A stretch of DNA of 64,000 nucleotides from an uncultured beta proteobacterium (GCA_903934295.1 CAIZNI010000051.1:1-64000), one strand, 5' to 3'. Shown: positions 17,781 through 26,752, numbered from the stretch's first letter. Made by a program: numbers and translations. Notes: generated by a model from the letters alone, not told the origin.

Positions 17781-17880
17781 TGATGCAGGTTCTTTGGTGC
17801 AGGTTCACGCGCGCCTGGCGCAGGCGGCTTCACCCGGCGGCGCCCCCTGCCCTCCACCCTCGACTGCCGGGAGTGACCGC

Positions 17881-19656
17881 TTGCTGACCCTCGACCAGAT
17901 CAACACTGCCACGCCCGATGCGCTCGTCGCGCTGCTCGACGGCCTCTACGAACACTCGCCCTGGGTCGCGCGCGATGCTGCGGCGCGGCGGCCCTTCGCC
18001 AGCCTCGCTCAGCTGAAACTCGAACTGAACGAGGCGGTGAAACGCGCCGGCCGCGAGGCGACGCTCGCACTGATCCGCGCGCATCCGGAACTCGCCGGCC
18101 AGGCCCTGACGGACGAAACCCTCACCGACGCCTCGCGCAGCGAACAGCACCAGGCCGGCCTGACCGCCTGCACGCCCGAACAGCGCGAACGCCTGCGCCA
18201 GCTCAACGCCGACTACCAGGCGCGCTTCGGTTTCCCCTTCGTGCTCGCGGTGCGCGGGCCCCGGGGCCTGGGGCTGGACAGCGCCGAGATCATCGCGACC
18301 CTGGAACGGCGCCTCGACAACCATCCCGACTTCGAGCTGGCCGAGAGTCTTCGCAACATTCACCGGATCGCGGAAATCCGGCTCGATGAGCGCGTCGGTC
18401 ACACGCCCGTGCTGGGCAACCGGGTGTGGGACTGGGCCGAGGAACTGGCCACCCACAGCGACCCCGGCTATGCCGAGCGCGGCGAACTCACGGTGACCTA
18501 TCTGACCGACGCCCACGGGGCTTGCGCGCGACAGCTGTGCGACTGGATGCGCGACGACTGCGGATTCGACGAGGTCGGCATCGACGCGGTCGGCAATGTG
18601 GTGGGCGTGTATCACGGCACGGACCGAGGCGCGAAGCGGCTGCTGACCGGCAGCCACTACGACACGGTGCGCAACGGCGGGAAATACGACGGCCGCCTGG
18701 GCATCCTGGTGCCGATGGCCTGCGTGCGCGAGTTGCACCGCCAGGGCCGGCGCCTGCCGTTCGGCATCGAGGTGGTCGGCTTCGCCGAGGAAGAGGGCCA
18801 GCGCTACAAGGCGGTCTTTTTGGGGTCGGGCGCTCTCACCGGGCATTTCGACCTGCGCTGGCTCGACCAGCGCGACGCCCAGGGCATCGCGATGCGCGAG
18901 GCGATGGCCGCGGCCGGGCTGCGGATCGCCGACATCCCCGGGCTGCGGCGTAATCCCGCGGGCTACCTTGGCTTCGTCGAGGTGCACATCGAGCAGGGCC
19001 CGGTGCTCAACGAAATCGACCTGCCGCTGGGGATCGTGACCTCGATCAACGGCAGCGTGCGCTGCCTGGGCGAGATCATCGGCGTGGCCAGCCACGCGGG
19101 GACGACGCCGATGGACCGGCGCCGCGATGCCGCCACCGCAGCGGCCGAACTCGCCCTGTTCGTCGAGAAGCGCGCCGGCGCGCTGCCCGAACTGGTGGCC
19201 ACCATGGGCATGCTCGAAGTGCCCAGCGGCTCGATCAACGTGGTTCCGGGCCGCTGCCGGTTCAGCCTCGACATCCGGGCCACCACCGACGCGGTGCGCG
19301 ATGCCTGCGACGCGGATGTGCGCGCCGAACTGCAGCGCATCTGCGAGCGGCGCGGGCTGCACTACCGGCTGGAGGAGACGATGCGGGCCGCGGCCGCGCC
19401 GTCGGCGCCGGACTGGCAGCAGCGCTGGGAAGGCGCGGTGACGGCGCTCGGCCTGCCGGTGCACCGCATGCCCAGCGGCGCGGGCCACGATGCGATGAAG
19501 CTGCATGAAACGATGCCGCAGGCGATGCTGTTCATGCGCGGGCTGAATGCGGGCATCAGCCACAACCCGCTCGAATCGATCACCAATGACGACACCGAAC
19601 TCTGCGTTCAGGCGTTCGCCCGACTGATCGAGGACCTGGGTGAGGAACAGTCATGA
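17881..19656 (+). CDS. fused OHCU decarboxylase (UraD) - allantoate amidohydrolase (AllC)
   Basis: A 591-residue two-domain purine-catabolism enzyme. Residues 1 to about 170 match UraD: RAHPELAG with the catalytic His68, SEQHQAGL with Glu88, and NADYQARFGFPFVLAVRG. Residues about 175-591 match M20-family allantoate amidohydrolases: GSHYDTV and GGKYDG (metal ligands), EEEGQRY, HIEQGPVL and GAGHDAM. UraD yields S-allantoin from OHCU; AllC splits allantoate to ureidoglycine, ammonia and CO2. The intervening allantoinase is not in the window. TTG 17881 is chosen: GGGAG lies 7 bases upstream, and earlier in-frame starts fall in the tRNA terminator or lack a ribosome site. Its stop overlaps the next start. 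Confidence 0.88.
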   Translation: MLTLDQINTATPDALVALLDGLYEHSPWVARDAAARRPFASLAQLKLELNEAVKRAGREATLALIRAHPELAGQALTDETLTDASRSEQHQAGLTACTPEQRERLRQLNADYQARFGFPFVLAVRGPRGLGLDSAEIIATLERRLDNHPDFELAESLRNIHRIAEIRLDERVGHTPVLGNRVWDWAEELATHSDPGYAERGELTVTYLTDAHGACARQLCDWMRDDCGFDEVGIDAVGNVVGVYHGTDRGAKRLLTGSHYDTVRNGGKYDGRLGILVPMACVRELHRQGRRLPFGIEVVGFAEEEGQRYKAVFLGSGALTGHFDLRWLDQRDAQGIAMREAMAAAGLRIADIPGLRRNPAGYLGFVEVHIEQGPVLNEIDLPLGIVTSINGSVRCLGEIIGVASHAGTTPMDRRRDAATAAAELALFVEKRAGALPELVATMGMLEVPSGSINVVPGRCRFSLDIRATTDAVRDACDADVRAELQRICERRGLHYRLEETMRAAAAPSAPDWQQRWEGAVTALGLPVHRMPSGAGHDAMKLHETMPQAMLFMRGLNAGISHNPLESITNDDTELCVQAFARLIEDLGEEQS

Positions 19657-19949
19657 GCCCGGTGCAGCGAGCCGGGGAAGGCCTGGTGCCCGTGGAACCC
19701 GTGGCCAGCGTGCCGGCCGTCAAGCCGGTGCGCCGGCTCAACCCCCGCAAGCTCCTGCTCAGCAAGTGGACCGCGACCGAACCGCGCCACAAGGAAAAAC
19801 ATTTTCTGGTCACGCGGGTGATCGAGCCCGATCCGCCGCAGGGCCGGATCGAGCTGATCGAGCTGCAGGCGGTTCATTCCGGGCGCAGCACCACCCTGGC
19901 GTGGCGCGAGCTGACCGACCCGCTGCGCTGGCACCAGGGGTGGCGTTAG
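19653..19949 (+). CDS. small Trp-rich conserved protein (TIGR02450-like)
   Basis: A 98-residue protein whose core, NPRKLLLSKWTATEPRHKEK, matches the small Trp-rich family called TIGR02450; it has Trp at LSKWTA, LAWREL, LRWHQ and GWR. The first ~25 residues are a non-conserved extension. It starts within the uraD-allC stop (ATGA), so the two are coupled, but the family function is unknown and a link to purine breakdown is only positional. Confidence 0.75.
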   Translation: MSPVQRAGEGLVPVEPVASVPAVKPVRRLNPRKLLLSKWTATEPRHKEKHFLVTRVIEPDPPQGRIELIELQAVHSGRSTTLAWRELTDPLRWHQGWR

Positions 19950-19959
19950 CCGGGAATGC

Positions 19960-20949
19960 TCACTCCGGCTCGAAACCGGCCGCCTTCATCGAGGCGGCAA
20001 AGCTGACCAGATCGCGCGACTGGCGTGCCGCGAACTCCGCGGGCGTGGAGGTCTGCACTTCCAGGCCCAGGCCGATCAACCGCTGGCGCATCTCGGGCGC
20101 CTCGACGACCGCACGCAGTTCCTTGTTCCAGAGATTGATCAGGGCCGGACTCATCTTGCCCGGGGCATAGAAGCCGTAGAAGCCCTCGCTGGCCAGCTTC
20201 GGATAGCCGAGCTCGGAAATGGTGGGCAGATCGGGCGCCGCGGTCGCGCGCTTGGGTGCCGAGATGGCGATGATGCGCAGCTTGTCGCCGCGGTGGTGGG
20301 TGAGGAAATCCGTCAGGCCGCCGCAGCCGGCGGGCGCGTGGCCGGCCGACAGATCGGCGATCAGCGGCGCGGCACCCTTGTAGGCGACCGGCTCGAGCGG
20401 GGTGCCGATGGCCTGGCCGATCTCGACGCCAAAGAAATGGGTGGAACTGCCCATCGCGGTCGAACCGAAGCTGGCGCGGCGCGGGTTTTTCTTGAGCCAC
20501 TCGATGTACTCGGGCAGCGAGCGCACCCCGAGGGTGGGCGACACCACGAAGACGGTGGACACCGTGCCGGTCAGGCCGATGGTGGCGAGGTCCTTTTCCA
20601 GATCGTAGGGCTGGCTTTTCTTGGTGACCTTCTGCGCCACCGTGGCGGCACTGGGCGCGTACATGATGACCGAGCCGTCGGCCGGCGCGTTCTTGAGCGC
20701 CTCGCAGGCCAGCGCGCCGCTCGCGCCCACCCGGTTCTCGACGATGACGTTGGCGCCCAGGCGCTCCTTGAGCTTCTCGGCAATGATGCGACCCATCACA
20801 TCGGTGCCGCCGCCGGCGGGGTAGCCGACCAGCATGCGGATGGTGCCGGTGGGCAGCGATTGCGCGAGCGCACTGCGCGGCAGGGCCGCGGCGGCGGCAG
20901 CGCCGGCCGCGAGGGTGAGGGCTTGGCGCCGGGTGGTGCTGAAGGTCAT
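19960..20949 (-). CDS. Bug-family (TctC-like) periplasmic solute-binding protein
   Basis: A 329-residue tripartite tricarboxylate transporter receptor. The signal sequence has a twin arginine (TTRRQALTLAAG) and ends at ALAQ, suggesting Tat export. The mature part starts TIRMLVGYPAGGGTDVMGR, the diagnostic ligand-loop region of Bug proteins, and later has APSAATVAQK and GSSTHFFG. No tctA/tctB membrane genes adjoin, as is usual for the many orphan Bug genes of Burkholderiales. ATG 20949 has GGAG 7 bases upstream. The ligand is unknown. Confidence 0.9.
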   Translation of the reverse strand: MTFSTTRRQALTLAAGAAAAAALPRSALAQSLPTGTIRMLVGYPAGGGTDVMGRIIAEKLKERLGANVIVENRVGASGALACEALKNAPADGSVIMYAPSAATVAQKVTKKSQPYDLEKDLATIGLTGTVSTVFVVSPTLGVRSLPEYIEWLKKNPRRASFGSTAMGSSTHFFGVEIGQAIGTPLEPVAYKGAAPLIADLSAGHAPAGCGGLTDFLTHHRGDKLRIIAISAPKRATAAPDLPTISELGYPKLASEGFYGFYAPGKMSPALINLWNKELRAVVEAPEMRQRLIGLGLEVQTSTPAEFAARQSRDLVSFAASMKAAGFEPE

Positions 20950-21236
20950 CGAAAGGCTCCGGTTGGTGTTTTGACTAACGAAATATTGAATCGGCGACGC
21001 TCCTGCGTGGACGCCGTGGCACATCGCCGCGATGCTAACTCGGCCGGCACCGGGTTTCGCCGCGCCGAGGGTTTACTGGCGCGATGTCGGCCGGCCGACC
21101 GGTTCCGCTTTCGGCGTTCCGAACGCCGCGCCTGAGCGAGCGGGTCGGCGGGCAGGCGCCACATCCCGCGCACCACACGGGATGGCGCGGCTCGCGTTAG
21201 GCTATTGCACCCCAGCATCCCCCGCGGAGAAACGAC
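20950..21236. other. 287-bp divergent intergenic region
   Basis: This gap lies between the divergent Bug and panE genes. It should hold both promoters. I see an AT-richer stretch at about 20965-20990 and a good panE ribosome site (GGAG, 7 bases before ATG 21237), but no promoter pair that I would defend and no gene. Confidence 0.5.
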
Positions 21237-22226
21237 ATGTCCGACACTGCCCCCGTCACCGTCCCCTGGCCCCGAGTCTGCGTCTTCGGCGCCGGTGCGG
21301 TCGGCTGCTATTTCGGCGCGCGGCTCGCGCAGGCAGGCGCCGAGGTGACGCTGGTGGGGCGCGGCCCGCATGTGGACGCGATCCGCGAACACGGGCTGAT
21401 CCTGGAGAGCGCAGGCACCCGGGCGGTGATCCAGGTTCAGGCCAACACGTCGCCCGACGCGGCTCGCGAGGCGGACCTGGTGCTGTTCTGCGTGAAGAGC
21501 CGCGACACCGATCTCGGTGCCCGGACCCTGGCGCCGCTGCTGCGCCCCGGGGCAGTGGTGGTGAGCCTGCAGAACGGGGTCGACAACGTGGCGCGGATGC
21601 GCGAAGCCGCCGGGCTCGATGCGCTGGCGGCGGTGGTTTATGTGGCCTGCTCGATGAGCGGACCCGGGCAGGTGCGTCACGCCGGCCGGGGCGACCTGAT
21701 CCTGGGCGCGGTGGCGGGCGGAACGGGCGGGACGGGCCGGATGGGCGGGATGGGCGGGATGGGCCGGACCGACGATGCGACGATCGCGCGGATCGCGGCC
21801 TGCTTCGAGCGCGCCGGCGTGCCCTGCCCGGTGTCGGCCGATGTGCGGGTCGACCTGTGGGTGAAGTTGGTGATGAATTGCGTGTTCAACGCGATCTCGG
21901 CACTGGGCCGATCGAACTACGCCCGGCTGGTCGACGATCCGCTGGTGCGCGAAGTGATGCGCGATGTGATCGTCGAATGCGAAGCGGTGGCGCGCGCCGA
22001 TGGCGTGCCCCTGACAAACGGGGACGAACTGCACGCGGCGGCGATGCGGCTGGGCGCCGCGATGGCGCAGGCAACCTCGTCGACCGCCCAGGACCTGGCC
22101 GCCGGGCGCCCGACCGAGATCGATTCGCTCAACGGCTACATCGCCCGACGCGGCGCAGCACTGAACGTGCCGGTTCCGGTGAACCGCGCGCTGCAGGCGC
22201 TGGTTCGGCTCGTCGAATCGCGCTGA
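21237..22226 (+). CDS. 2-dehydropantoate 2-reductase (PanE/ApbA family)
   Basis: A 329-residue NADPH-dependent ketopantoate reductase-family enzyme, the class that makes pantoate for coenzyme A. The dinucleotide motif GAGAVGCYFG is at 18-27; LFCVKSRDT, VVSLQNGVDN and WVKLVMNCVFNAISAL (catalytic Lys region) are all present. Residues about 161-178 are an odd Gly-Gly-X insertion, coded by six 9-bp repeats, at the linker where the reductase half meets the helical half. Paralogues of this family in catabolic contexts use other 2-oxo acids, so the PanE role is not certain. Confidence 0.85.
   Translation: MSDTAPVTVPWPRVCVFGAGAVGCYFGARLAQAGAEVTLVGRGPHVDAIREHGLILESAGTRAVIQVQANTSPDAAREADLVLFCVKSRDTDLGARTLAPLLRPGAVVVSLQNGVDNVARMREAAGLDALAAVVYVACSMSGPGQVRHAGRGDLILGAVAGGTGGTGRMGGMGGMGRTDDATIARIAACFERAGVPCPVSADVRVDLWVKLVMNCVFNAISALGRSNYARLVDDPLVREVMRDVIVECEAVARADGVPLTNGDELHAAAMRLGAAMAQATSSTAQDLAAGRPTEIDSLNGYIARRGAALNVPVPVNRALQALVRLVESR
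21716..21769. repeat. six tandem copies of a 9-bp unit inside the panE-like gene
   Basis: Six 9-base units of the form GGGCGGGAT/C follow one another and encode a collagen-like run of Gly-Gly-Thr, Gly-Gly-Met and Gly-Arg-Met/Thr triplets. The frame is kept. Confidence 0.85.
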
Positions 22227-22308
22227 TCCGGGCGGTGGCGCAGGCATAATTGACCCGATCTGGCGGCCACGCCGAAAATTTCATAAGATAAAATCACAGG
22301 AGGATTCG

Positions 22309-23283
22309 ATGAAAGCGCTGCTCTGCAAGCAATACGGTCTGCCCGACACGCTGGTGTACGAGGACGTGGCCGATCCGGTGCCCGGCGAAGGCGAGATCGT
22401 GGTCGACATGAAAGCCGCCGGCGTGAACTTCCCCGACGTGCTGATCATCCAGAACAAGTACCAGTTCAAGCCCGCGCTGCCGTTCTCGCCGGGCGGCGAA
22501 CTGGCCGGGATCATCTCGTCGGTGGGCCCTGGCGTGTCGCACCTGAAGGTGGGCGACCATGTGATCGGCTCGACCGGATGGGGCGCGTTCAGCGAGAAGG
22601 TGAAGGTGTCGGCCGCCAAGACGATTCCGATCCCCAAGACCATGCCCTTCGACACCGCGGCGGCGTTCATCCTGACCTACGGGACCTCGTATCACGCGCT
22701 CAAGGACCGGGCGGAACTCAAGGCCGGTGAAACCCTGCTGGTGCTGGGCGCCGCCGGTGGCGTGGGCCTGGCCGCGGTCGAGATCGGCAAGGCCTTCGGG
22801 GCGCGCGTGATCGCGGCTGCCTCGACCGAAGAAAAGCTGGCGGTGTGCCGCGAGCACGGCGCCGACATGACCATCAACTACAACACCGAAGACCTGCGCG
22901 CCCGGCTCAAGGAGCTGACCGGTGGCAAGGGCCCCGACGTGATCTATGACCCGGTGGGTGGTCAGTACGCCGAACCCGCGTTCCGGTCGATCGCCTGGCG
23001 CGGACGCTTCCTGGTGGTCGGCTTCGCCAACGGCGAGATCCCGAAGCTGCCGCTGAACCTGATGCTGCTCAAGGGCGCCTCGGTGGTCGGCGTCTTCTGG
23101 GGCATGTTCACCTCGACCGAGCCCCAGAACTACCGCCGCGACGTGCAGGAAATGTTCCAGCTCGTCGCCGAAGGCAAGCTGCGCCCGCACGTCTCGGCGA
23201 GCTATCCGCTGGCCCAGGGCGCGCAGGCCCTGAACGACATGATGAACCGCAAGGTGGTCGGCAAGGTGGTCATCACCAGCTGA
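22309..23283 (+). CDS. NADPH:quinone oxidoreductase family protein
   Basis: A 324-residue medium-chain reductase without structural zinc ligands. The N-terminal part has PGEGEIVVDMKAAGVNFPDV and FSPGGELAG; the NADPH site is LGAAGGVGLAAVEIGKA near residue 145. Family members reduce quinones or enoyl thioesters. AGGAGG stands 5 bases before the ATG, the best ribosome site in this neighbourhood. A possible promoter, TTGACC at 22250, has only a weak partner. It is followed at 37 bases by the cupin and crotonase genes, which suggests a small catabolic operon. Confidence 0.88.
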   Translation: MKALLCKQYGLPDTLVYEDVADPVPGEGEIVVDMKAAGVNFPDVLIIQNKYQFKPALPFSPGGELAGIISSVGPGVSHLKVGDHVIGSTGWGAFSEKVKVSAAKTIPIPKTMPFDTAAAFILTYGTSYHALKDRAELKAGETLLVLGAAGGVGLAAVEIGKAFGARVIAAASTEEKLAVCREHGADMTINYNTEDLRARLKELTGGKGPDVIYDPVGGQYAEPAFRSIAWRGRFLVVGFANGEIPKLPLNLMLLKGASVVGVFWGMFTSTEPQNYRRDVQEMFQLVAEGKLRPHVSASYPLAQGAQALNDMMNRKVVGKVVITS

Positions 23284-23320
23284 CCGCGGCACCGGCCAGC
23301 CCATCACCCAGGAGGATGCG

Positions 23321-23689
23321 ATGCGATTCAATGTGAGCCACGCCGCCAGCGGCGAATTCAAGGCCGACGGCCTGCGCCCCTACTTCGAGTATCGCGACCT
23401 CGGGGTGAACGATGCCACCGACGGCGCGGCCGTCATGCACGTGATCCGCGCGCGCGGCGGACACCAGGCCGGGGGCGACTGGCATCGGCATGGCGTGCAG
23501 TTGCAGCTGGTGTATGTGCTGCGGGGCTGGGTGCGCTTCGAGTACGAGGGCCAGGGTGAGGTGCTGCTGCAGGCGGGCTCGTGCGTGCATCAGCCCCCGG
23601 GCATCCGGCACCGCGAGATCGAGCACTCGGCCGACCTGGAACTGATCGAGATCGTGCTGCCGGCCACGTTTGAAACGAGTCCGGCATGA
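23321..23689 (+). CDS. cupin-domain protein
   Basis: A 122-residue single-domain cupin. The first cupin motif is visible as GGDWHRHGVQLQLVYVLRGW and the second as GSCVHQPPGIRHREI; two or three histidines could bind a metal. Small cupins of this kind may be isomerases, dioxygenases or sensors, and no substrate can be given. AGGAGG precedes ATG 23321. The stop overlaps the crotonase start (ATGA). Confidence 0.8.
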   Translation: MRFNVSHAASGEFKADGLRPYFEYRDLGVNDATDGAAVMHVIRARGGHQAGGDWHRHGVQLQLVYVLRGWVRFEYEGQGEVLLQAGSCVHQPPGIRHREIEHSADLELIEIVLPATFETSPA

Positions 23690-24489
23690 GCGCCGACCCC
23701 GAGCGCATCGTCACCATCGAACGGCAGGACCGGATCGCGATCGTTCGCTTCGACCGCGGGGACCGCGCCAATGCGATGTCGCTGGAACTGTGCCGCCAGC
23801 TCACCCAGGCCGCGCGCAGCTTCGAGAACGACGCGACCGTGTCGGCGGTGATCCTGACCGGCTCGGCCAGCAACTTCAGCCTGGGCGCCGACCTCAAGGA
23901 CGAGGAACTGTCGAAATCGCGCAAGCTGCCGCTGGCGCAGCGCCGGCTGGCGCTGCAGACCGGTGGCCGCATGTGCCGCGCCTGGGAGGAGATCGAGGCG
24001 CTGACGATCGTCGCGATCGAGGGCTGGTGTGTGGGCGGCGGCGCGGCGCTGTCGGTGGCCTGCGACCTGAGGGTCGCCTCGCGCACCTCGACCTTCTATG
24101 TGCCGGAGATCGAGCGGGGGATGAACCTGTCGTGGGGCGCGGTGCCGCGCATCACGAACCTGGTGGGGCCCGCCAAGGCCAAGCGGATCATCATCCTGTC
24201 GGAAAAGCTGGCGGCACCGACCGCGCTCGACTGGGGACTGGCCGACAGCCTGAGCGAGCCGGGCGACGCGTTGAAGAGCGCCCTGGAATGGGCGCAGCGC
24301 GCCGCCGATCTGCCGCCGGTGCAACTGCGCATGATCAAGCAAGCCATCAACGCCAGCGCCTTCGCGCTGGACCGGGCGGTCAGCCACGCCGACTTCGATC
24401 AGTTCGCGCTGGCCGCATCGTCGGGCGACTTCGAAGAGGGCACGCGATCGTTCCTCGAGCGCCGCCCGCCGCGCTACACCGGCGCCTGA
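23686..24489 (+). CDS. enoyl-CoA hydratase/isomerase family protein
   Basis: A 267-residue crotonase-fold protein. The oxyanion elements are present (SNFSLGADLKD and WCVGGGAALSVACD) and YVPEIERGMNLSWGAVPRI carries a glutamate in the second catalytic position, but the first position after GGG is Ala-Ala rather than Cys-Glu. It may therefore be an isomerase or another crotonase reaction rather than a classical hydratase. It is coupled to the cupin gene by a 4-base overlap. Confidence 0.82.
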   Translation: MSADPERIVTIERQDRIAIVRFDRGDRANAMSLELCRQLTQAARSFENDATVSAVILTGSASNFSLGADLKDEELSKSRKLPLAQRRLALQTGGRMCRAWEEIEALTIVAIEGWCVGGGAALSVACDLRVASRTSTFYVPEIERGMNLSWGAVPRITNLVGPAKAKRIIILSEKLAAPTALDWGLADSLSEPGDALKSALEWAQRAADLPPVQLRMIKQAINASAFALDRAVSHADFDQFALAASSGDFEEGTRSFLERRPPRYTGA

Positions 24490-24506
24490 GCCGGGATGCG
24501 CCGCAC

Positions 24507-24653
24507 TCAGACGAGCAGGCTGCTGGCCAGCAGGATGCCCACGCAGGCGAAGGCAATCAGCCGATCGACGCTCAGGCGGCTCGACGGCGACACCGGGGCT
24601 TGGCGCAGGACAGGCTTGCGGGTGTTTGAAGGGGCTTGGCAGAACGCGGTCAT
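24507..24653 (-). CDS. 48-aa single-span membrane peptide, function unknown
   Basis: A short frame with ATG at 24653 and TGA at 24507. A basic, Ser/Pro-rich N-terminal half is followed by one hydrophobic helix (IAFACVGILLASSLLV) reaching the C-terminus, a tail-anchored layout. GGAG lies 6 bases upstream of the ATG. It diverges from gcr and its stop is 18 bases from the converging crotonase stop. I recognise no family. Confidence 0.5.
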   Translation of the reverse strand: MTAFCQAPSNTRKPVLRQAPVSPSSRLSVDRLIAFACVGILLASSLLV

Positions 24654-24736
24654 CGGTCTCTCCTCAGTGAAGCGCCAGCTTGCGCCCCCCGGGGCTCAAT
24701 GGATGAGCCCGGGCGCGACACAGCGGATTTCCCTGA

Positions 24737-26752
24737 ATGCGTGAGTTGGAGCGACTGCTGGCCTGGCTGGTCCAGCGCGAGAGCAGCCAGGACAGCGACT
24801 GGCTGATCGAGCTCGTCGGTCTGCTGCGACCGGCGAAAGGCGAGGCCGATCAGGCCGCCGTCGAGCGCATCGACGCCTTGTGCGAACGCCTGCAGGCGTC
24901 GCCGGAACTGGCCAGGGCGCTGGCACGCCACTTCTTCACCCTGTTCACCGGTCGCCGGCAGCGCCACCTGCTGGCCGAGACCGGCGTCATCCTCGAATCG
25001 GGATTCTCGGCCGGCCTGTTGAGCCGACTCACCCGGCGAGTGCTGCCGGAAGTGCCCGATCAGCGCCTGTGGGTCGATCTGATGGGAATGGTCTTCTCAC
25101 AGCGCACCGACGGAGGCTGGGTGGCGGCGGTGGGCGCGGCACGCTGGGCGCGACTGCTGGCGCTGCTGCGCGATGCCGGCGCCGACGAGGCCGATGTGCA
25201 CCGCGGTCAGGCGCAACTGCGCGCCGAGACTCTGCGGGCACTGAGCCTGCTCGCGCACCGGCTGGCCACCCTGGGCAACGACGCGGCGCTGCTGCGCTAT
25301 TACACGCCGCCGGAGCGGCACGACTCGCCCTTCCTGGCACAGGCGGCCGCCCTGCTGGACTGGTGCGCGCGGGCCGGCGCAGCGGCGCTCGAGGGGGCGG
25401 CGCTCGAAGAGGCGTCCACCGAGCCGGTCCTCGATCGGATCGCGCAGTGCGAACAGGCCCTGGCGCAGGTTCGGCAACTGGCCCACGAACAGGGCACCAG
25501 CGTGGCGCTGACCCGCCTGCTGCTGCAGGCCCGCCAGAGCACCCGGCGCATCCGGACCTTGCTGGCGATCGTCGAGGCGCAGGACCGGCAGGCATCGAAC
25601 GCCGACATCGCGCGGCTGTTCGTGAGTCTGGTCGAAGGCGAATGCGCGCGCCGAAGCCTGCGCAAGCTCTGGTCCCGCAGCACCGACATGCTGGCCCTCC
25701 AGGTGACCGAGAACGCCAGCCGCACCGGCGAGCACTATGTGAGCGAAACCCGGCGGGAGTATTGGGCAATGGCCCGTTCGGCAATGGGCGCCGGCGTGAT
25801 CGTGGGATTCATGGCCCTGGCCAAGATCCTGCTGGCGCGCCTGCACCTGCCGCCATTCTGGGAGGCCTTCGCCTTTGGCCTGAACTACGCGACCGGGTTC
25901 GTGCTGATCCACCTGCTGCATTTCACCGTGGCCACCAAGCAGCCGGCGATGACCGCCGCCCGGATCGCCGCAGTGGTCGACGAAGAGCGTGACCGCGGCG
26001 GATCGCTGGAGCGGCTCGCACGACTCACCGCGCAGATCTCACGGACCCAGTTCATCGCGATCCTGGGGAACGTCGTGCTCGCCTTTCCGGTGGCGATGGC
26101 GCTCGGCTGGCTGTGGATCGAGGCCTTCGGCGCGTCGGTGACCGATGCGGCGAAATCGGCAAAGCTCCTGGGCGACATCCATCCCTGGCACTCGGCAGCA
26201 CTGCCCCACGCCGCGATCGCGGGCGTCTGCCTGTTCCTGGCCGGCATCATTTCGGGTTACTACGACAACCGCTGCGTGTACGCGCGGATTCCGCAGCGCA
26301 TCGCCAGTCTGGCCTGGCTGAGCCGGCTGATCGGCCCCCCTCGCAGCACCCGGTTGGCGGCTTATGTCGAACACAACCTGGGCGCGATCGCCGGCAATGT
26401 GGCCTTCGGCTTCATGCTGGGTTTTGTCGGCTTCTTCGGGCACATCCTGGGAATGCCGCTGGACATCCGGCACGTGACCTTTTCAGCCGCGAATCTGGCT
26501 TTCGGCCTGGTCGGCGCGGGGTTTGCGGTCAGCGCACCGGAGGTCGCGATCTGTCTGGCGGGACTGGTGCTGGTCGCCCTCGCCAATCTGGGCGTGTCCT
26601 TCGTGCTCGCCCTGCAGACTGCCCTGAAAGCGCGCGGCTTGCGGCTCCAGGGCGTGCGGGAGTTCGTGCGGGTATTGGGCGCCGAGTGGCGGCGCCACCC
26701 GGGCAGCTTCGTGGTGCCGCCCCGCGGCAGCGAGGAACGCCAGCCGCACTGA
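24737..26752 (+). CDS. Gcr-type 'site-specific recombinase' family membrane protein
   Basis: A 671-residue protein matching the SpecificRecomb family (Pfam PF10136), named after the neisserial gcr gene. Residues 1 to about 330 are soluble and helix-rich. The second half has about six membrane spans, including MGAGVIVGFMALAKILLARL, AAIAGVCLFLAGIISGYYD-like and FVLIHLLHF segments, with a GNVAFGFMLGFVGFFG core. No tyrosine or serine recombinase catalytic set is visible, so the family name looks misleading and the true role is unknown. It converges on ubiJ. Confidence 0.8.
   Translation: MRELERLLAWLVQRESSQDSDWLIELVGLLRPAKGEADQAAVERIDALCERLQASPELARALARHFFTLFTGRRQRHLLAETGVILESGFSAGLLSRLTRRVLPEVPDQRLWVDLMGMVFSQRTDGGWVAAVGAARWARLLALLRDAGADEADVHRGQAQLRAETLRALSLLAHRLATLGNDAALLRYYTPPERHDSPFLAQAAALLDWCARAGAAALEGAALEEASTEPVLDRIAQCEQALAQVRQLAHEQGTSVALTRLLLQARQSTRRIRTLLAIVEAQDRQASNADIARLFVSLVEGECARRSLRKLWSRSTDMLALQVTENASRTGEHYVSETRREYWAMARSAMGAGVIVGFMALAKILLARLHLPPFWEAFAFGLNYATGFVLIHLLHFTVATKQPAMTAARIAAVVDEERDRGGSLERLARLTAQISRTQFIAILGNVVLAFPVAMALGWLWIEAFGASVTDAAKSAKLLGDIHPWHSAALPHAAIAGVCLFLAGIISGYYDNRCVYARIPQRIASLAWLSRLIGPPRSTRLAAYVEHNLGAIAGNVAFGFMLGFVGFFGHILGMPLDIRHVTFSAANLAFGLVGAGFAVSAPEVAICLAGLVLVALANLGVSFVLALQTALKARGLRLQGVREFVRVLGAEWRRHPGSFVVPPRGSEERQPH

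Noticed and set aside
17767-17880. GTG 17767 as the start of the uraD-allC fusion
   Set aside because: It lies inside the tRNA-Phe terminator stem, has no ribosome site, and the added residues match nothing in UraD; TTG 17881 has GGGAG at 7 bases.
24737-26752. gcr 'recombinase' as a mobile-element marker
   Set aside because: It is a multi-span membrane protein without recombinase catalytic residues, and no terminal repeats or cargo genes flank it.
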